A stretch of 64,000 nucleotides of DNA. It comes from Isoetes taiwanensis. Its lineage: Eukaryota > Streptophyta > Lycopodiopsida > Isoetales > Isoetaceae. Location of the stretch: assembly GCA_021234155.1 (NCBI GenBank), contig JAJEKV010000018.1, forward strand, positions 19,947,252 to 20,011,251, in the 5' to 3' direction. Position 1 is the stretch's first letter, and each line of letters begins with the position of its first letter. The notes under the pieces were generated by a model that did not search any database, had not been told where the DNA came from, and saw only the letters and a list, made by a program, of their open reading frames with translations. A program made the translations under genes and the position numbers. Below are positions 47,363 through 60,519 of this stretch, one piece after another.

Positions 47363-47530
47363 AGTGTTGGTTTTTTTCTTAATAATAAACTTTTAGTTGC
47401 ACTATGTCTGTGTATTGTTTGGTTTGGTTATATGTATTCTGTATCTGTGTCGACCTAGAAATTATAGGTATAAACTTATGTTTAGAAACGGTGCGAAACA
47501 AGTTGTCATTTAGTTATAGGATAACTAATA

Positions 47531-47609
47531 TTCGCATCGTGGCCACGGTGCGAATTAATGACTACTCATTACTGAATGCCAACCTAATTCGCACGGTGCC
47601 CACGCTACC
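47531..47609. promoter_or_regulatory. Paired near-palindrome, site 4
   Basis: TTCGCATCGTGGCCACGGTG (from 47531, palindromic to 47554) and TTCGCACGGTGCCCACGCTA (from 47588) lie about 170 bp after the stop of the H3-like gene. Spacing matches sites 1-3. Confidence 0.75.
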
Positions 47610-47859
47610 AAGATAGCATCCTACACGCATTAGAGTTGTATATTATTCTCAACATTGTTATACTATTAATATGGATTTGCTCATACATTCGAAACCCCAG
47701 AAGTATATCTTCTACCTTGTCTGATCCTTGTGGACCTCCACTCCCTTAAATTTTGTGCTGCACTAGATCTACACCATATCTGCTTTCTTTTTTCCTGCTG
47801 AGCTTTTCTTCTCAATATTATAGCCAAAGTCGTGTCTTGTTTTGCCTTATCTTTTTTTT

Positions 47860-50032
47860 TCTACCTTGCAGATAATCCTTCTATAGAACTATTGACACAT
47901 CTGTTGCAATGAAATACCACACGAACCTCGATGTTGGTTAAACCTAAAAAAAGCATTCTTGGCTTGTTTATATGATTTTTCCATTCCCTGCGTATTCCAT
48001 TTCCCGTACTGTTTGGCAAACCACAAGCCATGGGCAGTGAACTATATGAATATAATGTGTAACATTGCATTCTCCCCATGCTTGTATAAACGACTTTGTG
48101 AATTCAATTATTGCTCCAGGCTGCTCAGGTTCTGCCATGATTTAATTTTCTTTAGTTTTGCACTCCCACATGAAGTGCGGTCATCTTCTGCAACCAGCAA
48201 GTCCTTGTACCCCTCCCACTTACTAGCTGGCAAGGATCTATTCGTACGTAATTTTGTACAAGGCAAAAATCTTTTCGCTTTCACCCCGCCCATAGACGGC
48301 TTATAAGGTACCTTCCCTTCTTAGGATCTTGCAATATAGTCACCACCATGAAGACCAATATCAAAAAGTACATTCTCAACATCTTTCATACACTTTTCTC
48401 TGGCTGATTGTGAAGACTTATTCTAAGCAAAGAGAATGCTCATGTACACCATCTTATCCACTATTCTTAAAAAGGCATAGAGAGTGCAGACGTGTACTCT
48501 CTTTATAGTAATTGCAAGGATAAGGATCAAAGTATCGTCTTCCTTTTTATGCATTGGTTCAGCATCCTGGTCACATTCGAGAGTACTCATTCCCTTCCCC
48601 TTATCATATATCCTAGCATACAAACAGCAAGGGCATGGGTGGGTGGTCTTACCAGAACCATGTTTCATGTTATACATGCACTTGGTGGTCTTCAGATTGG
48701 CAGTCAAATGCCATTCAATCTCATAATCTCCATAGCCAGGAGCATGAAGCTTCTCTCCAACTCCATATACAGCAATGATAATAGGAATAGGTGTCTGCTG
48801 AAAGACCCATTGAAGGACACCATGATTTTCTTCAGGCACTTGAAAGATCCCTATCCACTAAATATGGTACTCTGATTGAACAGAGAACTTAAAATTTGAC
48901 AATGCCATGTTCATTAATGTCAAAGAGACCCTCTCATACTTTTTCCCTTTGATCAGTTCCATCTCATCTAACTTTATAGCAATTTGGCGTTTCCCTGCAC
49001 ACTCTTCCACTTTCATATCATAGAAACGAACTAACAGAAGAAGCATTTTAGATAGATCCATCCAACATTTATTTTTTTCATTAAGAACAAAAAGATCATT
49101 TCCTGAGCCACTCTTCTTCTTACTTTTCCCAGTAAATAGTGATCCCAAGTGGACAGATATGGTGATCTGTACATCTCTCCCAAATGCTCGTGTACTTCTG
49201 CATTCCTCTTTGTTCTGCTTGCCCTGACATAACTGAGTCTTGGCAATATAGTCTTCGTAATACCTTGTTGCTTTATACCATCATGCAAACATCTAAAGAG
49301 AGCAATATAAGCTTGTCGACTGATACCCATATTATCACATAATTCTTGCATGCTATCAGGAGTTTGACTCTTTCCCAATTCAGCAAGCACCTGTTCAACA
49401 ACAGCTTTTCTTAAGTGGTTTGCTCTAGGAAGCTTCAACATATCTATGACATCATCTTTAGTTACTAACTTTTTTAACAGAGTAGCAATATTACAAGGTT
49501 TTCTCTTCTTCTTTTCTACCATAGTAGGATCCACCAGATTTTTAATGGCGTGGATTCTTTTTCTAGAGCTCCCACCATCAGGAGCAAGTACATCTAAGGC
49601 CTTCGGCTCCTTTTTCCTCTCCCTCGTGCCCAATGATGTCATTTTCAATCTCTTTAACTTCCTCTCCAGTTTGTCATTGTCCTCAGAGCACCTCTCCAAT
49701 CCTTGTTTAAGGGACTCCACCTCCTTGAGCAACCTTTGATTCGAAGCTTGCAGGTCATCTGCATTCTTAGACCTGTTGGTTAGGAAATAGTTATACTGTT
49801 GGAGGTAATTACAGTGTGCTACCATACTGCAATGCACTTCACACAATTGAGTATACATTGTTCTCAAATGCGCATCAAAATGACTGGAAATATTATTGCA
49901 ATATCCAAGCAGACCTTCTTTAACATTACAGAAAAAATGAATAAGCCCCGATGCAGAATGAAATTCAGGAGGTCTTCTAATGATCGGGTCGATGGGATAG
50001 AGTTCCCCACACGCCCAAAGATCAATATTCAT
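47860..50032 (-). pseudogene. Transposase-like protein of an uncharacterised family (gene 2)
   Basis: A 333-codon frame starts at 50032 (MNIDLWACGELYPID). It has a coiled coil (LLKEVESLKQGLERCSEDND), a basic region, and a helical SMQELCDNMGISRQAYIALF segment of helix-turn-helix style. After a frameshift near 49.1 kb the frame continues with VSLTLMNMALSNFKFS, EWHLTANLKTTKCMYNM, HPCPCCLYAR and, near 48.06-47.9 kb, HYIHIVHCPW and a frameshifted NGMEKSYKQA-like end. The order (helix-turn-helix, RNase-H-like core, Cys-rich HPCPCC, His-rich HYxHxxH, MEKSYKQA) recalls large uncharacterised transposase-like proteins I know mainly from invertebrate genomes. Catalytic residues cannot be assigned with certainty. 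Frameshifts make it inactive. Confidence 0.55.
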
Positions 50033-51439
50033 TGCACCAGAAAGTCGAAGAGCATTCTCATCGACCTGTTCCTTCTAGTTATATTGATTTTTGTAGCGCA
50101 AGCTATTGTTGGACACCTCCACCCGGAATTGGCCTTTCGTTTTTTGTTATGAAGATAAAATTAACTGCTACCTCTGCCATAGATCAGAAAATTTGATAGG
50201 CTTTGATTGCTTTGAGAGCTCCGCAGTCCGGCGATCAAAACTGATGCAATTCTTCACCAAAATACGAAGGAAGAAGTGAGATTTCCTCTGGATTTGGGCG
50301 AGGTTGACATCAATCCAAAGTTCGAAATGCCCTCCAAAGATTTGGCACCCAATTGAGGCATTGTTGTGGTATCCCGCTCGAAGTACTGGCTAAAGATTCA
50401 GTTCAGTGGGAAGGTAGGGAGGAGGGGGAATTAGACGTAATGAGTAAAACAACAAGTAATAATGACGTTTAATAGGTTCGGTTGCTCGAACCTGAGGTTC
50501 AGTGAAGGTTTGTGGGGGCTTTTGGCTCATATCTGCAGGTTCGGGTAGCCATGTAAGCCCAAATTTGGGATGGGCTTACAAAGGCGTTAATAGACTCCAC
50601 CAAACCTCTAATGTGCACGAACAAACTATCGTGTTCCCTAACATCTGATACATAGTAATGTGTTTCCTTGATAATCTCATCTGCCACTGAGTCATACTAA
50701 TAGTTATTTGAACCAAAATGGTAATTTGGTTATTGACCCAACACATCGACTGCACCTCCTCTTGTTCCTTGAATGTATAGTTCTTTGCAAAATCCACTAC
50801 TGACATGCATCTGTTGGGAGATTCTCTAGAATCTTCTTAAATTGTTTTGCCTGCCATTCGTACCTGAAATTATGCAGTGGAAAGATTTTTAGACGCTCTT
50901 TCAGTTTATCTAGAAGCTCCTTGGGTTCTGTCTCATTGTACTGATGAGTCAATCTCCTACCAGAACTCGAGACGTTGTCTTTTTCATAGTCAATGTACTC
51001 CCATTTCACTTTCCTGTTGCTGCCACTTTCTTCCATGGGACATGTCTGAAACTTCTTGATTCCACACAACTCACAATCTCTAAGAATGCACGCCTTCTTG
51101 TGAAACTCATCTAATTCACTCTTTGAACACAATATAGATCTCCACAGGCTTTCTGTGCTTGCAATTTTATGCTGGTGTGCCCTGCATTGACCAAGTTCAT
51201 GTGATCTACATACATCACAGGTGCAAGTGCAATTCTTCGAATGTTTGGTTCTCATCCCATTGAGTCCATCCACTAGCATTTGCATCCTCACATGTTGAAT
51301 GCAACAACAACTATTGAAGTCCTTCAATTTCACAACAAACCAAGGTTTTAGCTTCTCAAAAGCTCGAAGACGAATCTTAATTTGTGGATGTTAGTCCTTG
51401 AACCTCTTGAACAATAGCGTCTGCATGAAATGAACACTA

Positions 51440-52365
51440 AACTGTTAGGATGTGTATACCACACCACACAATGCACCATACCATGCCCCACACTCATCAT
51501 ATTCACCAGACCGAGCACCTTGGTGCTGTGTACATTACCACACACCACATCATACCACACCATGCACCACACACATGATAACCATCAAACAGACAATACT
51601 AATCTCATGCCACACCACACACCACAGAGCATATATCATGCACCACACACTCTACAATTCTACATGCTATACGCCATCGACCACACATACCATATACCAA
51701 ATGTGTGGTGGTAGCAAGGAGTGGTGGGACATTGTGCAGGGTAGTGGAGTGTGGTGGTGGGACATGGTGGAGTTTGGTGGTGGGAGATGGTGGGGTGTAG
51801 GGTGGGACATGGTGGAGTGTGGTGGTGGGAGATGGTGGGATGTGGTGTGGGACATGGTGGATTGGGTGGTGGTGGAGTGTGGTGGTGGGAGATGGTGGGC
51901 TTTAAATGTGGTGGTAATGAAGAATATGATGCATGTGGTGGTGGGAGATGATGTATTTAAAATGTGGTGATAAATGTGGTGGCGGCAAAGATATGGTGGT
52001 AGTCTATGGTGGATGAAATATAGTGGTAGGATAGATGGTGGTGTGTTATATGGTGTGGTGGTGGTGACAAATGTGGTGAATTGTGGTGGTGAGAGATTGT
52101 GTGGTGAAATGTAGTGGTGGTGACAAATGTGGTGTCTGCTGGCCGGGGAGATGTGGACTTCTAGTGTGGTGGTAGGGGATTGTGGGGGGAGAGGGTGGGG
52201 CGGGGTGGGGTGGGGGAGGGGGGAGGGGTGGGTGTGTGGGGTGAGGGGGGAGAATAAATAAAATAGTGAATCCACACATATCATACATTTAACATGCTCA
52301 CACCCACATGACACCATAAATATCACGCACCCCACCCCACCCCACCCCACCCCACATCACATCAC
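51440..52365. repeat. Long low-complexity CACCA/GTGGT tract inside the gene 1 intron
   Basis: The left half (51.44-51.70 kb) is rich in ACCACACCAC words. The right half (51.70-52.26 kb) is rich in GTGGTGGGA words on the same strand, ending in G-runs and a CACCCCACCCC tract at 52328-52353. The two halves are partly complementary and could fold on each other. Long open frames here are compositional artefacts. Confidence 0.9.
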
Positions 52366-52538
52366 TTTGATCCTATTTAGTTTGTCATAAAAAATCTGCA
52401 TAGCCTGCTCTCATAACATTTTTGAAATTCGTACCCTGATAAATTAAAAGATCTACCTCTTTGCTACTCATTAAATCCTGTCCGTGCACTAGATTTTTGG
52501 CATTTCGTTCTCAAGCTTCCAAGTTTATTCCGGCAGCA

Positions 52539-53050
52539 ATGGTTAACAGGTTCAGAAACGATAACGACGTTGCTAGAGTGAGCGAGGATGGTCTGAGGTA
52601 TGCTTTAACCAACGCCCGTGACCAGTCTCTGAAGGTGGATATGCCTAAATCCACCTTCTTTGGTGATTTCGAAGCCACCCTAAACACCATTCAACAGAGT
52701 GGATGCTGGGACATCAATGGCTATTTTTGGGGTCGGAATGACAAGAACAGAGCTGAAAGACAAGGTCTCTGACCTTCTCTGACCTTATATTACATGCTAC
52801 TGCAAAGAGAGGTATAGAATGGATTATTTGGCACTTCAACGTTTTGAATCGGCAACAGCAGGAACTATTGCCAGGGATGGCTTCACACCACGAGGGGATG
52901 CAGAAAGCTATGGCGAACCTGATCCTATGCACTTCTGAGATGACTGCACAAAGCTTGGATGCGTTAGTGCAGAAAACAGTCATTTTGAATGCACCACCAT
53001 TGGATCCAGTAATACCAGCTCCTCCTGCTGCTCAGGAAATGCATGGGTAA
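52539..53050 (+). pseudogene. Unrecognised plus-strand gene nested in the gene 1 intron
   Basis: The start MVNRFRNDNDVARVSEDGLR leads through DMPKSTFFGDFEATLNTIQQ and CWDINGYFWGRNDKN. After a frameshift near 52.77 kb it continues as AKRGIEWIIWHFNVLNRQQQ, a Met/Gln-rich helix, and a Pro/Ala tail (PVIPAPPAAQEMHG) to the stop at 53048-53050. It lies antisense within the intron of gene 1. No family is recognised. Its style (small start exon, helical, plus strand) resembles the gene at 44266. Confidence 0.45.
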
Positions 53051-54259
53051 AAAATCTCAGATACAAAGTCAGAGCTTTCAATGAAAAGCCAAATTAACAT
53101 TGTGCTTTTTTTTTAATATATTATAAACTTTTGGACAGAGAATGTACTTTCATCTGACATATGTTTGTCTTTGAATAATTCAACTAAACTTTTAGGATCA
53201 GTTATCTATCATTCCCAAATATTGTTAGACTGTACACACAGTCCCAGTAAACGAATATAGTACTTGTAACTCAATTCTGTCATGTTCTAATATTCTCAAC
53301 ATTAAATATTATTTAGCTGCATTTCAGAGTCAACTACACACAATTCACATGCTGGATACAGTACACCACAATCACTGTACAACATAGTAACCACCACATG
53401 CACCATCACACTAAGCACCATAACTAAGAAACATGAATAACAGAATTTATAAACTAACCTATGATTCCTCCAGATAGTGGGCGGCATGTTCTTCTCTTGC
53501 ATTTCTCTCCAATCTTCTAGTTCTAACATCCTTTGTGTTAAGAGACACTCTGGTGTTCTCAATCCAAAAATTTTGAATCTTTTCTATCTGTTCATCTGAA
53601 ATTGCATCGAATCTTTTAGCCCTCTTATAAGAAACCCATTTCTCACCATTGTATTCGATCTCTGCCCTCTTTTCTTTGTCTTTTGCAGGTTTCTTGGGTG
53701 AACACCTAATACCTTTCCAAGATCTCTCTGGCTGATTTTATCACTTGTTTCAGAATCTACACGGCGTGGTACAGACATTGCAAGACAGCTATTCTTGGCT
53801 GCTAGGTAGTCATTGCTGGTAGAGAGTTTCACAGTCTTCATAGAGTCCCAGCGGCTCCTAATAATGATGCTCTTGGCTCCCAGATCCTTTAATTCTTCAC
53901 CTATAAACTTTTTCAATGCTTTATCCCTCAAAAACTCAAGTAAAATTTCTTTCTTCATGCTATCCTCAATTCTTTTGGCCCGTTTATAAAAAGACGTTAG
54001 TAAATTAAGGACAATACAGCATTTAGTGTTTGCACTTCTTGATGAACCCAATCCTTTTGCCAATTCTGCAAGCTCCAATCTTTCCTCTCTTCTTCTTTTC
54101 CTCTGGCGTCTTTTCTTCACCATTTCTTCTTCCTTGGTTCTTCTTCGTTTTCTTCTGTCTAAAATGCTGGTTTGTGGATAGATTACCTCGTTAACATCCA
54201 TACCCACAATGGATTGGAGCTTGCAGTAGGAAGCCAAAGAACAGGACATAGGCAAAGAA

Positions 54260-56775
54260 GAGGAAGGGGCCGAAGAATAGGAATTTGAATTTTAGTTTTG
54301 AAATTAGAATTTCCCCCATAAATTGGGACTCCACTCTTAAATAACAGCAGCTGAGCGGTGCCATAATTATAGTTTCATACCACAAAAGTGGCAGATGCAC
54401 GACCACATTTTGGGGGGAACAGGAGGGACAACCGAATTGGGACACCACGGCGTGCTTTTACCCAGGAGGTACAACATTTTCCACTGATGTTCTGTCATAT
54501 AGTGTGTCTTCTTGCCCTTGAGGAAAGCTTTGTATTATTTGGTCGTCCGCAACCTGAGAGTAGGATCAATTACATGTAACGGGCATGTTCGGTTAACCCT
54601 CCAGGTAACCCAAAATTCCATCTAACCTTGCATGAGTCAGTGATAAATTAGTATGCATGGGTTAAATGATATGGACAAGTGGAGCACGCCAATGAGACAC
54701 TTAAGCAGTATTTGCGATGCTTCATCAATTATCAGTAGGATGACTAGTTTGTCCATGCTTCTACCGGCCATATACCATTCTTTGTTAATTTTGGCATGCA
54801 TCTCCGATGGCCCTCCATTCCCTTAGGATATGACCCAGTCAATCCTAGTGTTGAGACTCGACTGAGAAACTTCGCATGCTCTAGGATGATATTTAGTACC
54901 ATCTTGTCCAGGCCCAAACACATTATCATCATCATGCAGATCAGCACTGCCAAGGGTTGACGATCTGTTTGGCTCTTGCACTGGGATCTATTAATAACTC
55001 ACCCATGTAACACGCTTGACTACCAATGCTTGGGTCCCTATTGGATTATTGATCGAGTTCGTAATATTTCCTGTCGTCTGGAGCTTTTGCCGTTAGTTTG
55101 ACTTCACCAGTGTACCATGTCTCTTTGTTGAACCCTATACGGCAAATCCATTTCTAGACTGAGTATCTCAACCTTCACCACCAATCGAGATTGATGATCA
55201 TGAGGAGTATAAAGATCGAGAAATCTTGGACTCCAAGTTCCTATGACGTCGTCTTTATTATTTGGTTGATTAAAAAGGATATTCTTGAAGTGATTGAACT
55301 TGGAAACATGCCGAGAATTTGTCTAACATTCCTGAAAAATTGTGGAGTTTCACCGACATTACTTGGATGAGCCAAGTCCCGAGTCTTCAAATCCACAGTT
55401 AGAAATACATAGTTTGAAACATAATTGTATAACACTCTTGTGGCATATACTAGACAATGATTTGCAGTTCAATATCCACAAGCTCCAGACATGATAAGTC
55501 CTTTCTAAAGGCATAGAGATTCTCTATAAGTTAAGATTGCACTCAATTGTGCCTTTCAACTGCCTTGCTACATTCTGCTACTTCTGAAACTACTTACACC
55601 ATGAACAGCAGGGTTAGTCTTAAAGACTAAGTGGAGGCTTGAGGCATTTAAAAAACGTTGGCATAATCAATAAGAAACATGTGCGATGTACCAATCACAA
55701 TTATAATTCTTAGACTTAGATGCCTCATCTAAGAAACCCTTTATGCTAGAACCCAACAATGCAATGTTATCGCATAACATGAACAATGATAATAAGAACC
55801 AAAATATCATCGAGTCATCCAAATAAATTGTAAATGCACATGTCATAATCTTACAATAATCGAGAGATAACCAGGAGACCATGAGAAACGTTGAAATAAC
55901 CATGAGATATCCATAAGCATGCAATGCCTACTTCGGTTCTATGAAGGCTACCCGGGCTGATCAGGCCCTGCAACAAATACGGGCGGGATAAGCCTCATGT
56001 GAGGAGAAAAACTAATAGATCGAGCATCAATTCGTTATATCTATTGCAGCAGCTTGGCATTATAAACGCAAAATAAAACCCTAGATTCCAAAAAAGGGGA
56101 AGAAATTAAACCTACCATAATCCTTTTTTCTTGATTGATTGGTTACGATGAAGGCATGGAAGAAGATCCAGTGATGAAAGTTTGAGTATATCGTCATTGA
56201 GGGTAACCCATCAATTGACACCAGCTTGTTTGTTTTATGTATGGTACAAATTGTTGTGATATTTGATTCCACCTTCTAAACCAACGTTTGACTCCACCAT
56301 CAACAAAGCTAGCAGATTGCTTCAACGTCTATTTAGAATTTTGCCTAACCCTGTTTCAAACAATTGCAATATTCAAACAACGACTATGCTTAAACAACAT
56401 GCTTACATTTCATTGTTCAAGATGAAATCTAGAAACCCAAATTGCAGATTAGCAGAATCCTGATCTTCAATGCATGATGGAAGAATCTAGGTTAAGGGAT
56501 GTGAGATGGGCTATGCTGACAATATCAGTCACCAAAGAATGGAAAGAACTTGAGAGCTGTTATTACAGAACTCCGTGTTAGGCAAAAAGGGGCGCTAACA
56601 AGCTTCAAATCATCGCCAAATTATTCTGTGATGAAATAAACAAAGAATTGAGATCTCCTCAGCTTCCTGGTTTTTCTGAATAGTAAGTAGTGTCGAACAG
56701 AAAATGTTCGTGTGTTTCTACCAGACTTATTTATGATCCCCAAAACTGCGAACAAAATTTTATAATGTGAATGGC
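54260..56775. other. No gene seen
   Basis: AT-rich sequence with short frames only. The first 200 bp probably contain the 5' flank of gene 1 (54255, minus strand). The stretch 55.6-56.7 kb shows nothing with coding character, and includes the region 3' of MDH. Confidence 0.4.
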
Positions 56776-56779
56776 ATGT

Positions 56780-58669
<1,890 letters not shown>

Positions 58670-58945
58670 AACTAATGATCTGATAGAGGAGCAGATCGGC
58701 GCCTTAAATCCTTCAACACTTGAACCAAAATATCGCTGCCCCTGCTATCGGACTGAAGTTGAACGGTGGGTTTATTAGTATTTCAGGCATTATTTTTCCA
58801 ATCATTCCCGCCACGTCAGCAGCACATTGTAAGGAGGAGCACATTCGCATTGTAGTAGGGAGGTGGGATGGCATAAAAGGTGGATGACTTTCACTACCTA
58901 TAATTTGTTCTTATAAAAATTCAAGTCTAATATTTCTGGGCTAAT

Positions 58946-59085
58946 AGAATAGAATAGAATATGATTTTATTGTCCACGGGAGACCAAGCTGGCCTATGGG
59001 ACCCAAGTACAAAGAGAGAGAGCGTGATATTACTACCCGGGATTAAAAACCCCCCCCAAAGGGTTTTCGGGAAAAACCTTAGTAG
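58946..59085 (-). mobile_element. Retroposon tail related to 7464-7562
   Basis: (GAATA)n at 58948-58963 is followed by TTTTATTGTCCACGGGAGACC, GGGACCCAAG, and a C-run/G-run inverted word (AAAAACCCC...GGGTTTTCGGG). Read on the minus strand it ends with an (ATTCT)n tail. The C-rich word is shared with 35467-35494. Confidence 0.5.
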
Positions 59086-59583
59086 CAATAAGGATCTTTG
59101 ACATCTTTACTGATTATATACATAATCACAAATGCAGTGAGGTTAATGTGGGACGGGGGGCATAAGCGAGTCCTCGTATCCATTACCTCCCGAAGATACG
59201 ATCCCAACAAGCCCTCACGAGGCGGTGCTTTCGATTAGCTCATGCAAGGCACGATGCGGCACAACTAGCAGAAAGCATCACCGAGGCCGGATATGCTCGT
59301 CGCGGACGAACAGGGCACGGAGGGCGTGACTTTCATCCTCAATGGCCCTGGTGGCCGGCCAGCGGACTCTGTCCTCACGCCGCGGCTCGAATCCATCTCC
59401 TGTAGAGCCCACAGCTTGACACGTCTACTAATTTTGGTCTTCCTAAAATCAGAAAAGGAAAAATTTTCAACGCCACCGCGTGTCATGATTCAACATCCGA
59501 TTCTTGGTTTACTTGCTCTGCAAGCAATCCCCTCCCCTCCTTTGGTTTTGAGTAAGACCCGGATAAAATCTCGGATCACTTAC

Positions 59584-59823
59584 CGTGGTTACTTTCGGCG
59601 CCAAGCGCAAAAGTCCGAGCTTAGGAGCTCTGCGGCCCGATTGATCGGGTTGATCTTCTAGAGCTTTAGAACCAGATTCCACTTCTAATGCATCGGTTTT
59701 AGAAATGCATTTGTTGGGCCCTCGGCGAAATGGCATAATCTGGTTGGAAAAGTCCGATGGAAGCCATGGCCGGGAGCTTCCATCGACACGAGTTTGAGCT
59801 TCCTCCTCCACCCATTGCGCCAT
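59584..59823 (-). CDS. Possible first coding exon of an unrecognised gene
   Basis: An 80-codon frame starts MAQWVEEEAQTRVDGSSRPW and ends precisely at a strong donor (ACCACG/GTAAGT). The peptide contains PFRRGPNKCISKTD and an acidic linker, and no domain is recognised. No clear next exon was identified before the MDH gene. Upstream sequence (59.9-60.1 kb) is purine-rich like a promoter or leader. It may be a real gene interrupted by insertions. Confidence 0.3.
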
Positions 59824-60519
59824 GGCACGAGCTAAAAACACAGTAGAAAAAATGGGGTTCCTGCTTGGCCGGGTTATCGGAAGGAGCAGATGCAGGTTTG
59901 AAGGGTCTATATTTGATTAAATTGAAAAGAAAAGGAGGTGGAGGAAAAAATTAGCCAAAGGAGAATCTGGAGATGATGGAGGAGGAGGTGGAAGCGAGAA
60001 AACAATGGAGAAGGGGAGATTGTATAGCGAGAAAAAGAGATGAAGCGGGGGTTGAGAAATTGGTGGAATAGATAGTGAAAATCAGGAGGTGTAGAATCTA
60101 GTGGTGCGGGGAGAAAAATTTGTTCCCTTGATGGCCGCAGGGGGGCCCCGTTACAGTGCTAACCACGGCAATGGCGTCCCTATCAATGGCGTCGGAAGCG
60201 GAGTTGCGGCGTGGCGGTTGTGCTTCCACCACTATTGCCTTCACAAACGGCGAGAATCAATGCAACTAAATGCACTGGTCGGCAATCCAGTGCCATGCTC
60301 ACGGTAGTTGTTTACCGTTAGGATCGTTTCTTGCAAAAGAAATTTGTTGCGAATCTTGAAACCGACCTTGAATTTTTACGGGAAGATTTGATTCACGGGT
60401 GCGAGAGGTCATCTTGCATTGCCGAGGATTTAGCCAGCGATGTCGGATCGATGGAGCTTACGAAATTGAAGAGATTTTTGCGGGGGAGGGCGTGGATCCC
60501 ATTTCCTTCGTTCTAGACA

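Larger units (their letters stand above)
50500..54255 (-). pseudogene. Transposase-like protein with Cys-rich and DFA-EVQ core (gene 1), intron-containing
   Basis: The first part (54255 to about 53460) has a very basic region (RRKRRRTKEEEMVKKRRQRK), a helix-turn-helix ISQRDLGKVLGVHPRNLQK and FWIENTRVSLNTKDVRTRR-HYLEES. A 2-kb intron (donor at about 53458, acceptor TTTCATGCAG at about 51425) leads to LLFKRFKD, HPQIKIRLRAFEKLKPWFV, then a Cys-rich block (SCCCIQHVRMQMLVDGLN, CTCTCDVC, CILRDCELCGIKKFQTC) and NLPTDACQSVVDFAKNYTFK with EEVQSMCW, where the Asp is a candidate RNase H-fold catalytic residue. Two stops, TAG and TAA, fall at exon 2 positions where glutamine is plausible. The C-terminal catalytic part is missing below about 50.5 kb. 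This resembles the same invertebrate-type uncharacterised family. Confidence 0.55.

Noticed and set aside
44266-51425. Alternative genetic code with TAA/TAG read as glutamine
   Set aside because: The intact PGK and MDH genes use TGA and TAA as terminators with no internal stops, and the affected genes also carry frameshifts. Decay is the simpler explanation.
51667-52350. A 227-codon open frame and several others across the CACCA/GTGGT tract
   Set aside because: They result from low-complexity composition (His/Pro/Thr or Gly/Val/Trp repeats) and have no domain or splice context.
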